From NCBI GenBank assembly GCA_902167325.1, contig LR632930.1:2604001-2668000 (forward strand): a stretch of 64,000 bases of DNA, read 5' to 3'. Positions 51,427 to 58,882 of this stretch are shown in pieces. The translations under genes and the position numbers were made by a program. The notes below the pieces were generated by a model. The model ran no database searches and was not told the origin of the DNA. It saw only the letters and a program-made list of their open reading frames with translations. The number at the start of each line of letters is the position of its first letter. The first letter of the stretch is position 1. This DNA comes from Chitinophaga pinensis. GTDB lineage: Bacteria > Bacteroidota > Bacteroidia > Chitinophagales > Chitinophagaceae.

Positions 51427-53586
51427 ATGCAGATTTTGTTATCGCTTCTTAAACAACATTTCGGTTATACGCAATTCCGTCATAATCAGCAGGCTATTAT
51501 TGAGCATGTGCTGAATGGGGGAGATACAATGGTATTAATGCCTACAGGCGGTGGTAAATCCATCTGCTACCAGCTGCCCGCTTTGGCGCTGGATGGCCTT
51601 ACCGTAGTGGTTTCTCCGCTCATTGCGCTGATGAAAGACCAGGTGGATGCCCTGCGGGCAAACGGTATTTCTGCCGCCTGCCTCAATTCTACACAGTCGA
51701 TGCCGGAACAGCAATCCATTATGCAAATGTTGCAGATGGGGCAGATCAAACTGCTGTACCTCGCGCCGGAACGCCTCATCGGCGAAGCTAATTTCATGCA
51801 ATGGCTCTCAGGACTCAAAGTTGCGCTCTTCGCCATCGATGAAGCGCACTGTATCAGCCACTGGGGCCACGATTTCAGGCAGGAGTACCTGGCCCTGGGG
51901 CAGCTGAAGGATAAGTTTCCCGGCGTTCCCGTGATTGCCCTCACCGCCACGGCTGATGGCATCACCAAGCAGGATATCCTCGAAAAGCTCCGCCTGCACA
52001 ACCCCGCCGTGTTCGAAAATTCTTTCAACCGGCCCAATATCCATTACAGCATCCGCCCCAAGCGGGACCATTACCAGCAACTGGTAGCATACCTGCGCCA
52101 GCATCCGGACGATAGCGGCATTATTTATTGTCTTTCCCGCTCCGGCACCGAATCGCTGGCGGAAGACCTTCACGCCGAAGGCTTCGCTGCCGCGGCTTAC
52201 CACGCAGGCCTGGAAAGGCAACTCCGGGAAGACCGGCAGGACCGCTTCCTGCGCGATGATATCCGCATCATGGTAGCCACCATCGCCTTCGGCATGGGTA
52301 TCAATAAAAGCAACGTACGCTTTGTGGTGCATGTGGACCTTCCCAAAAACATTGAAGGCTATTACCAGGAAACAGGCCGCGCCGGGCGCGATGGTTTGCC
52401 CAGTGAAGCCGTACTTTTCTATAGCGGGGGCGACGTGTTTAAGATGAAACGCTTCGCCAGTGTGGATGGCAACGAGGAGCAGTCGGCCGTGATGCTCCGC
52501 AAACTGGAGCAGATGGCAGGGCTTTGCGAAACCATTACCTGCCGCCGCCAGTACCTGCTGCGCTACTTCGGGGAAGATGCTCCGGACAGCTGCGGCAACT
52601 GCGACATATGCCTCGGCCAGTACGAAAAGGCCGATGGTACCGTAGCCGCCCAGAAGCTGCTCAGCGCGGTATACCGCCTGCAGGAGCGCTTCGGACTGAA
52701 CTATGTGGTAGACTTTCTGCGGGGCGGCTCCGGTGTGCGCGAGGCTCATCAGGAGATCAAAACCTACGGCATCGGGAAAGATATCAGTAAAGACCAATGG
52801 AAACAATATGCCCGTGAACTGATGCAGCTGGGCTACCTTGGGCAGTCTAACGGGGAGTACCCTTTATTGCGGCTCACCGATACCAGCTGGAGCGTACTGA
52901 AAGGCGAAGTGCCGGTGCAGCTTACCGCTCCCGCACCTGCCAGTGCCACGCTTAATACCACGCCGGGCCGCAAGGGAGAAGACATCCCGCAGCCCTTGCT
53001 GCTGGCAGAGCTGAAGCAACTGCGGCGGAGCTTTGCGGAAAAAGAACGCGTACCGCCCTACATCATATTCTCCGACGCCACGCTGGCAGAGCTTTGCACC
53101 TTCCTGCCTCAGCAAATGAGCGATATGGGCCGCATCTCCGGTTTCGGGGAAGTGAAGCTCGCCAAATACGGCGCTGCTTTCCTGGAAGCCATGCAGTTGT
53201 ACTGCCAGCGCCACGGCCTCCAGAGCCAGATGCACCATAAAGCAGGTAAGGCAAAACCCCGTAAAACGAAGCCCGACGCAGGCGGCAGCCAGCGTGCCAC
53301 CCTCCAGTTCTTTTCTGAAGGTTTGGCAATAGAAGAAATTGCAGCACGGAGGGGACTGGCAGTATCCACCATCGAAAGTCATCTCGCCGATTTTGTGCGG
53401 AAAGGGGAGCTGGATATCCGGGAAATGGTGCCGGACAGCGGCCGCCTCTCCTGGATCATGAAAGCCGTTGAATCCGCGGGAGGGCAGGGCCTCACCGGTA
53501 TCAAAGAACAGCTGGGCAATGAGGTAGGGTATGGAGAGATACGGGCTGTGCTCAACTACTATTTCTGGCTGCAGGAACAGGCCTGA
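51427..53586 (+). CDS. recQ: ATP-dependent DNA helicase RecQ
   Basis: 719 residues. Helicase lobes: MPTGGGKSICYQLPA (Walker A), IDEAHCISHWGHDFR (DEAH), TATA motif, FNRPN, IYCLSR, GMGINKSNVRFVVH, QETGRAGRDG. RecQ C-terminal zinc domain with CETITCRRQYLLRYFGED and CGNCDIC (four Cys). An HRDC domain is at about 520-600 (LKQLRRSFAEKERVPPYIIFSDATLAEL), and a C-terminal helix-turn-helix domain (about 630-715, EEIAARRGLAVSTIESHLADF). Unwinds DNA 3' to 5' during recombination and fork repair. A promoter lies 27 bases upstream; the gene is otherwise isolated. Confidence 0.95.
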   Translation: MQILLSLLKQHFGYTQFRHNQQAIIEHVLNGGDTMVLMPTGGGKSICYQLPALALDGLTVVVSPLIALMKDQVDALRANGISAACLNSTQSMPEQQSIMQMLQMGQIKLLYLAPERLIGEANFMQWLSGLKVALFAIDEAHCISHWGHDFRQEYLALGQLKDKFPGVPVIALTATADGITKQDILEKLRLHNPAVFENSFNRPNIHYSIRPKRDHYQQLVAYLRQHPDDSGIIYCLSRSGTESLAEDLHAEGFAAAAYHAGLERQLREDRQDRFLRDDIRIMVATIAFGMGINKSNVRFVVHVDLPKNIEGYYQETGRAGRDGLPSEAVLFYSGGDVFKMKRFASVDGNEEQSAVMLRKLEQMAGLCETITCRRQYLLRYFGEDAPDSCGNCDICLGQYEKADGTVAAQKLLSAVYRLQERFGLNYVVDFLRGGSGVREAHQEIKTYGIGKDISKDQWKQYARELMQLGYLGQSNGEYPLLRLTDTSWSVLKGEVPVQLTAPAPASATLNTTPGRKGEDIPQPLLLAELKQLRRSFAEKERVPPYIIFSDATLAELCTFLPQQMSDMGRISGFGEVKLAKYGAAFLEAMQLYCQRHGLQSQMHHKAGKAKPRKTKPDAGGSQRATLQFFSEGLAIEEIAARRGLAVSTIESHLADFVRKGELDIREMVPDSGRLSWIMKAVESAGGQGLTGIKEQLGNEVGYGEIRAVLNYYFWLQEQA

Positions 53587-53621
53587 TGATCTAAGGCTTT
53601 TTTTTATCGATTTTTCCTTAA

Positions 53622-53650
53622 TTTGTTTGATGCTTCCACGTTTACGTTTG
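53622..53650 (+). promoter_or_regulatory. Promoter of the TIM-barrel gene
   Basis: TTTG (53622-53625), 17-base spacer, exact TACGTTTG (53643-53650); leader about 40 bases. Confidence 0.65.
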
Positions 53651-53696
53651 TTACACGTGTAGTCTTTACTGTTTCATTACATTCAAATCTTTACAA

Positions 53697-54725
53697 ATGT
53701 CATCATCCACGAATCGCAGAAACTTCTTACGCCAGATCGGTATGTTCACGGCCGGCGTAACCCTCGGCCCGGCATTCCTCTCTGCCTGCAACAACGCAGG
53801 GCAGTCCGGCAACGCAGACTCTTCGAAGGCCGATAGTACCGGTACTGCCGGTGCGGCGAAAGAACTCTTCTTTAAGATCTCATTGGCGGAATGGTCTTTC
53901 CACAACGCCATCTGGTCCGGTAAAATGACCAACCTCGATTTCGCGGAGAAAGCGAAAAAGGATTACGGCATTACCGGGGTGGAATATGTAAACCAGTTTT
54001 TCAAAGACAAAGCGAAGGATAAGACTTACCTCGCAGACATGAAGAAGCGTGCCGACGATAACGGCGTTACCAGCGTACTCATTATGTGCGATGGCGAAGG
54101 TGAGCTGGGCGATCTGGACCCCAAGAAGCGTACACAGGCAGTGGAGAACCACTACAAGTGGGTAGAAGCCGCCCAGTTCCTGGGTTGCCACTCCATCCGT
54201 GTGAACGCGGCAGGGCATGGTAAGGCAGAAGAAGTGAAGAAAGCAGCGATAGACGGCCTTGGCCGCCTCACTGATTTCGGCAAAGATTTCAATATCAACG
54301 TAATCGTTGAAAACCACGGCGGGTTCTCCTCCAACGGCATCTGGCTGAGCGATGTGATGAAAGGCGTGGGCAAACCCGGCTGCGGTACCCTGCCCGATTT
54401 TGGCAACTTCTGCATTACCCGCAGCGAGCCGAAAGACAATACCCCCGAAGCCTGGGCTGCCACCACCTGCACCGAGGAATACGACCGCTATAAAGGCGTA
54501 CTGGAACTGATGCCTTTCGCGAAGGGTGTTAGTGCCAAAACCCATGATTTTGATGCCAATGGCAACGAAACCGAGACGGATTACCGCAAAATGCTGCAAA
54601 TTGTAAAAGATGCAGGATATAAAGGTTACATCGGCATCGAATACGAAGGATTGAAAGACGCGGAAGAAACAGGTGTGCGCAAAACGCTCGAACTGCTGAA
54701 GCGCGTAGGGATGGAGCTGAGCTGA
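53697..54725 (+). CDS. Tat-exported lipoprotein, sugar isomerase/epimerase-like TIM barrel
   Basis: 342 residues. The N-terminus carries both a twin-arginine motif ([10 protein letters not shown]) and a lipobox (LSAC, Cys about 31), so it is a folded protein exported by Tat and lipidated. Residues about 55-335 are an AP-endonuclease-2/xylose-isomerase-like barrel: [22 protein letters not shown], then [28 protein letters not shown] and GYIGIEYEG. The Glu, His and Asp metal ligands are in these motifs. Likely a keto/aldose isomerase or a dehydratase. Substrate unknown. The small gene at 54749 probably follows on the same mRNA. Confidence 0.88.
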   Translation: MSSSTNRRNFLRQIGMFTAGVTLGPAFLSACNNAGQSGNADSSKADSTGTAGAAKELFFKISLAEWSFHNAIWSGKMTNLDFAEKAKKDYGITGVEYVNQFFKDKAKDKTYLADMKKRADDNGVTSVLIMCDGEGELGDLDPKKRTQAVENHYKWVEAAQFLGCHSIRVNAAGHGKAEEVKKAAIDGLGRLTDFGKDFNINVIVENHGGFSSNGIWLSDVMKGVGKPGCGTLPDFGNFCITRSEPKDNTPEAWAATTCTEEYDRYKGVLELMPFAKGVSAKTHDFDANGNETETDYRKMLQIVKDAGYKGYIGIEYEGLKDAEETGVRKTLELLKRVGMELS

Positions 54726-54748
54726 TAAACAATTTAAAACACGGCCAT

Positions 54749-55084
54749 ATGGAAACAAAACCAGAAGGAATGACAACACTGTCTGAAGTGATGGATGTAT
54801 TGAAAGAAAGAGGCTGCGATCATGAATTGCACTTTCTGAAAAACGGGCAGCTGGAGGATACGGATTCCGGAAGGATATATAATCCCGAGGGGATGAAGAT
54901 CATACGGACGTACCGCTTTGAAGGAGATTCCAATCCATCGGATGCGGCGGTGCTCTACCTGCTGGAGAATGAAGACGGTATTGCAGGATATATCATCGAC
55001 GCCTACGGTGCTTACAGCGATTACGAAGGCGATGCATTCGATAATTTCATCCGCAATCTGCCGGTGGAAGAGCGGGAATGGTAA
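54749..55084 (+). CDS. Small conserved Bacteroidota protein (PRPP-synthetase-like by name only)
   Basis: 111 residues from METKPEGMTTLSEVMDVL. RTYRFEGDSNPSDAAVLYLLE, GIAGYIIDAYGAYSDYEGD and a C-terminal acidic tail are shared by a small family often labelled phosphoribosylpyrophosphate synthetase in databases. It has no PRPP-synthase active-site motif, and its length rules that activity out. Function unknown. Gap to the TIM-barrel gene is 23 bases. Confidence 0.75.
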   Translation: METKPEGMTTLSEVMDVLKERGCDHELHFLKNGQLEDTDSGRIYNPEGMKIIRTYRFEGDSNPSDAAVLYLLENEDGIAGYIIDAYGAYSDYEGDAFDNFIRNLPVEEREW

Positions 55085-55106
55085 TAATCCTGGCCCAAAA
55101 AATATC

Positions 55107-55149
55107 AAAGGGTGACGTGAAAGCTAACTGCTTTTCCGTCACCCTTTTT
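55107..55149. terminator. Bidirectional terminator
   Basis: AAAGGGTGACG (55107-55117) and CGTCACCCTTT (55137-55147) with T-tail. Confidence 0.75.
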
Positions 55150-55192
55150 CTTTCCCCGTTGCGGGGACCTTTTCTCAGAGGATATGGAGGGT

Positions 55193-56014
55193 TCAGAACT
55201 TAATTACGACTTTGTCGCGGGTAATGCGGTATGTGAAGCCCATGCTGTCCTGCAGGGCATCGAGCATTTCCTGGAGACTTTCCTTGCTGAACTCGCCGCT
55301 GATGTTTTTAGACGGCCCGCGGCGGCCTTTCACTTCCATCTCCACGCCATACCAGTCTTCCATCTTCTTAAACGCTGCGGGCAGCGGTGTATTGTGAAAC
55401 ACCAGCCGGTTATTCAGGCAGTCGCGCTGCTCTTCCAGTTCAAACGTTTCTTTTTCCATCAGATCGATCATTTTATTGGCCAGAACGCTCTGGCCGGCAA
55501 TGAGATCTTCGGGCTGGTTATCGGAAGGGGAGTGGTATGATTTACGGACGTGGGCGGCACCGCTGAGTACATAGCAAAAAGCGCCCTGTTGCGATTCGAG
55601 GCTGTGCAGGCGGAAGGTGGCACCGGGTGTAACGGTCTTCAGTTTGTCAGTCCATACCGTTAACTGTGGGCCTTCCGGTACGGAAAAGAATGCTTCCCCG
55701 TCCAGCACCAGTTCCCGGGTGGCGGGGTAGCCTTCGGGCATATACAGGCGGGAGCGGGAATTGAGGATCACGAGGGTACTGTCGGGCAGGCGAACGGCTT
55801 TGCGTTCACCATACCGGCTCTGATACAGGGTGTACCGGGTGCCGGGCTGCAACATGGCGGAACTGCGCTGATGACGGCCTGCAAGGTAATACAAGACCCC
55901 GCCGGCAATGAGCATGACGAGTATCAATGCGAGGGCAACCGGCTGCCAGCTGCGCCTTTTTTTCATATACAGTGGAAGTCGTGGCCGTCTGATTTGCGTG
56001 ATTCGTGCACTCAT
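55193..56014 (-). CDS. Orphan FecR-family protein with DUF4974 domain
   Basis: 273 residues. A very short N-terminal basic tail (1-24, ending KKRRSW), one transmembrane helix (about 26-46), then the FecR domain (about 60-185, YGERKAVRLPDSTLVILNSRSRLYMPEGYP, LDGEAFFSVPEG, TPGATFRLHSLE) and a DUF4974/STN-like domain (about 200-270, LVFHNTPLPAAFKKMEDWYGVEMEV). Normal anti-sigma FecR proteins have a cytoplasmic sigma-binding domain of 80-100 residues. Here only about 25 precede the helix, and no ECF sigma gene is adjacent. It may be a truncated or repurposed signalling part. A start at 55966 (residue 17) is an alternative. Confidence 0.85.
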   Translation of the reverse strand: MSARITQIRRPRLPLYMKKRRSWQPVALALILVMLIAGGVLYYLAGRHQRSSAMLQPGTRYTLYQSRYGERKAVRLPDSTLVILNSRSRLYMPEGYPATRELVLDGEAFFSVPEGPQLTVWTDKLKTVTPGATFRLHSLESQQGAFCYVLSGAAHVRKSYHSPSDNQPEDLIAGQSVLANKMIDLMEKETFELEEQRDCLNNRLVFHNTPLPAAFKKMEDWYGVEMEVKGRRGPSKNISGEFSKESLQEMLDALQDSMGFTYRITRDKVVIKF

Positions 56015-56156
56015 GGTTGGGAATAAAAGATTTGGTGTACGTTGTCCCGGCTACAATATAATAAAAAATTGGCTCAACCTCCTGCTGTCCTGAACGTTGT
56101 ATGTCAGAAAACGATCATAAGAAAAAACAGTTTTTTTTACAACGTACCGATCCCCT

Positions 56157-56164
56157 TAACTTTG
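56157..56164 (+). promoter_or_regulatory. -7 box directly before proline dehydrogenase
   Basis: TAACTTTG, exact, six bases before the ATG at 56171. Confidence 0.5.
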
Positions 56165-56170
56165 CGGGCC

Positions 56171-57349
56171 ATGGAACAAAAACTACCATTATCATTTGAG
56201 AATACGGCCATTGCATTTGAGCATATGTCCAATAAAGAACTGAAGAGAGCCAATTTTTTATTCAGCAACATCGGCAAGCCCTGGCTGGTTAAGTTTGGCG
56301 CCTTCGCCACACCGCTGGCATTTAAGCTCCGCCTGCCGGTGAAAGGCCTCATCAAAAGCACCATCTTCAATCACTTCTGCGGAGGCGAATCCCTGGAGGA
56401 AGCCGTTCGGGCGGCAGAAGCACTGGGCCGTTATGGCGTAGGTGTGGCGCTCGATTATGGTGTGGAAGCCCTCGAAGGCGAAGAGAATTACGATCACGCC
56501 GTTCCCGAATTCCTCCGGGCCATCCAGTATGCCGCCGGTAAACCATATATCCCTTTCCTGCCCATTAAGGTTACAGGCTTCGCCCGCTTCTCCCTGCTGG
56601 AAAAGATCCATGCACAGGAAGAACTGAATGCGGAAGAGCAGGCGGAATTCGACCGTGTGCGTGAACGCATCCGCACCATCTGCGCTGCAGCTGCCAAAGC
56701 TAAAATAAGCGTATTGGTAGATGCCGAAGAATCGTGGGTGCAGCAGCCGGTAGATGACCTTACCGACGAAATGATGCAACTTTTCAACAAAGACAACGTA
56801 TTCGTTTACAATACCTTCCAGCTCTACCGGCACGACCGGTTGGAGTATCTCAAGAAATCATGGGAAGAGGCGCAGGCAAACGGCTACCACCTCGGGGCCA
56901 AACTGGTACGCGGCGCTTACATGGAAAAAGAGCGCAAACGTGCGGAAGAACTCGAGTATACATCGCCCATCCAGCCCAATAAAACCTCGGCCGATGAGGA
57001 TTATGATGATGCCCTCCGCTTCTGCCTCGACCGGCTGGATTCCCTCGCCGTATTCATTGGTACGCATAACGAAGACAGCTGTATGCTGGCTGCCCGCCTG
57101 ATGGATGAGAAGAAGATCCCGCACAACCACCCCCGCGTCAGCTTTTCACAGCTGTATGGCATGAGCGATAACATCACCTTCAACCTGGCACATGCGGGCT
57201 ACCGTGTGTCCAAATACCTGCCTTATGGCCCGGTAAAAGATGTGATGCCCTACCTCATCCGCCGGGCACAGGAAAATACCTCCATTGCCGGCCAGATGGG
57301 ACGGGAACTGGGGCTGATCCGTAAAGAGATGAAACGCAGGACTTTATAA
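56171..57349 (+). CDS. Proline dehydrogenase
   Basis: 392 residues from the ATG at 56171; the frame extends upstream to 56042, but that part has no homology and would precede the promoter. FAD-dependent TIM barrel: VGVALDYGVEALEGEENYDHAV, FLPIKVTGFARFSLL, LVDAEESWVQQPVDDL, then YNTFQLYRHDRLEYL, GAKLVRGAYMEKER and FCLDRLDSLAVFIGTHN. Oxidises proline to pyrroline-5-carboxylate, the first step of proline use, passing electrons to quinone. Membrane-associated or cytosolic. A separate P5C dehydrogenase is not in this window. Confidence 0.94.
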   Translation: MEQKLPLSFENTAIAFEHMSNKELKRANFLFSNIGKPWLVKFGAFATPLAFKLRLPVKGLIKSTIFNHFCGGESLEEAVRAAEALGRYGVGVALDYGVEALEGEENYDHAVPEFLRAIQYAAGKPYIPFLPIKVTGFARFSLLEKIHAQEELNAEEQAEFDRVRERIRTICAAAAKAKISVLVDAEESWVQQPVDDLTDEMMQLFNKDNVFVYNTFQLYRHDRLEYLKKSWEEAQANGYHLGAKLVRGAYMEKERKRAEELEYTSPIQPNKTSADEDYDDALRFCLDRLDSLAVFIGTHNEDSCMLAARLMDEKKIPHNHPRVSFSQLYGMSDNITFNLAHAGYRVSKYLPYGPVKDVMPYLIRRAQENTSIAGQMGRELGLIRKEMKRRTL

Positions 57350-57370
57350 TAGCACTGTCGTAAAATAACG

Positions 57371-57399
57371 GCCGCTCCTTCCCGGGGGCGGCTTTTTTT
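57371..57399 (+). terminator. Terminator of proline dehydrogenase gene
   Basis: GCCGC (57371-57375) and GCGGC (57388-57392) with an inner TCC/GGG pairing and seven T. Confidence 0.75.
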
Positions 57400-57514
57400 A
57401 TTCCGGCCACTGCTGTAACATTTCCGGGATATAGTACGTCTTACACATACTATTCCGCCGGTGTAAAGGCGGAGTTAAACGGAAACCATACTTATTTCTT
57501 TAGCTACGTAGAAG

Positions 57515-57546
57515 AAAAGGGCGCCTCTTTACAGGGGCGCCCTTTT
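57515..57546 (-). terminator. Terminator of the SusC/SusD operon
   Basis: AAAAGGGCGCC (57515-57525) and GGCGCCCTTTT (57536-57546), 11 perfect pairs. Confidence 0.8.
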
Positions 57547-57570
57547 AGTTTTTATCGTTATTTCATCTCA

Positions 57571-58857
57571 TCAGTTCCCTTCCGTCAGCGGGATGGGGAA
57601 TTTGTCCCATACCTTATCGCCCGGCCGGGGATTGGGCAGCTCGGCCAGTTTGTTATAACGGCGCATGTCTATCCAGCGGTGGCCTTCCGCAAACAGGGAA
57701 TAGCGCCGGTGATAGAGCAATTCGTTTATCAATGCCGTTGTGGTAATGCCGCCTGCATAGGGTGTGAGGTTATGATCTACCCGGAGGCGGTTAATGGCCA
57801 CCAGGGCATCCGGTAACTGGCTCAGCTGGATCTTTGCTTCTGCATAGATCAGGATCAGTTCCTCGTTACGGATGATGTATACCGGTGCTTCGTTGCTTTT
57901 ATGGATCCATACATCGCGGTTGCTGACAAGCCCCAGCTGGGATGCCGGTTCTGTACGGAGTGTGGCTTTTGCAATGCGGTCGTCTCCCGGTATGATCTGG
58001 GCGGCATAATACGGAGTGGCTACCCTGAACTCACCTGAAGTGGTGTTTTGCGGCAGGAACAGCGGATTCAGCTGGTCTCCGGATTTATTACTGAAAGCAT
58101 GGAAATACCCGGTTTCGAACGGTCCGTTCAGGTCAAAGAAAGATTCGTTTAATGCTGTCAGCGCTGCAGCCCATAGCTGCCGGTAAATGGCCACACGTGC
58201 CGCAATGGCACGGTTGAACTTAATGACAGCCGCCGCATTGGTAGCGCCGATGGTGATGGGGAATACGATCTCGGAGCCGGTAAGCTCCGCCTTGCCCGCA
58301 TCCAGCATCGCAGCAATATCAGCCAATGATTCCGGGTATCCTTTAACCGGCCCGATGTTGTTGGGATCTTTCACATCCGTACGCACACCATTGGTATACG
58401 TCATGTTCAGATTCATCAGCAGCTGATAAGCCATAATGGTTTTGGTATAACCGGTGTAGCCTTTCTTCTGCGCATCCGAGAGGTAAGTGGCATTGGCCAC
58501 CACGTCGTGGATGATATTACCCTGGCGGACTACCCGGTAACGGGCAGACCATGGGTTGGTGATGTAAAATGTGTTATTGTCGAGCGTACCATCACCCATC
58601 AGCTCTTTGGTATACCGCGGCTCGGAGGCCGACATGCGGTAGATCTCCCGGCCAATGAGTCCGATGGCATCGAAGTAGGTGGCTAAACTGTTACGCGTTC
58701 CGGATTCCAGCCCCACCATGAGGTTATCGAGTTTAACCTTGGTGCCGTTGCGTATGGCGTCGTCCACGATGGGACTGTTGAGGTTGGGAATTTCTCCCTT
58801 CTGGCAGGCCGCCAGACCGATGAGCGATCCCAACAATATGATCAGATGCTTTTTCAT
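57571..58857 (-). CDS. SusD/RagB-like outer-membrane lipoprotein
   Basis: 428 residues. Lipoprotein signal ending GLAAC (Cys about 19). TPR-like helical core with LMVGLESGTRNSLATYFDAIGLI, VVANATYLSDAQKKGYTGYTKTIMAYQLLMNLNMTY and the C-terminal RNEELILIYAEAKIQLSQLPDALVAINRLRVDHNL, YHRRYSLFAEGHRWIDMRRYNKL, typical of SusD. Binds its ligand at the surface as the lid of the SusC pore. 25 bases after susC. No glycosidase is beside it, so the ligand could be a peptide or a glycan. Confidence 0.93.
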   Translation of the reverse strand: MKKHLIILLGSLIGLAACQKGEIPNLNSPIVDDAIRNGTKVKLDNLMVGLESGTRNSLATYFDAIGLIGREIYRMSASEPRYTKELMGDGTLDNNTFYITNPWSARYRVVRQGNIIHDVVANATYLSDAQKKGYTGYTKTIMAYQLLMNLNMTYTNGVRTDVKDPNNIGPVKGYPESLADIAAMLDAGKAELTGSEIVFPITIGATNAAAVIKFNRAIAARVAIYRQLWAAALTALNESFFDLNGPFETGYFHAFSNKSGDQLNPLFLPQNTTSGEFRVATPYYAAQIIPGDDRIAKATLRTEPASQLGLVSNRDVWIHKSNEAPVYIIRNEELILIYAEAKIQLSQLPDALVAINRLRVDHNLTPYAGGITTTALINELLYHRRYSLFAEGHRWIDMRRYNKLAELPNPRPGDKVWDKFPIPLTEGN

Positions 58858-58882
58858 GTTGAATTCTTTTCGGATAAAACAA

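Noticed and set aside
51808..52806. 332-codon minus-strand frame
   Set aside because: Antisense to recQ.
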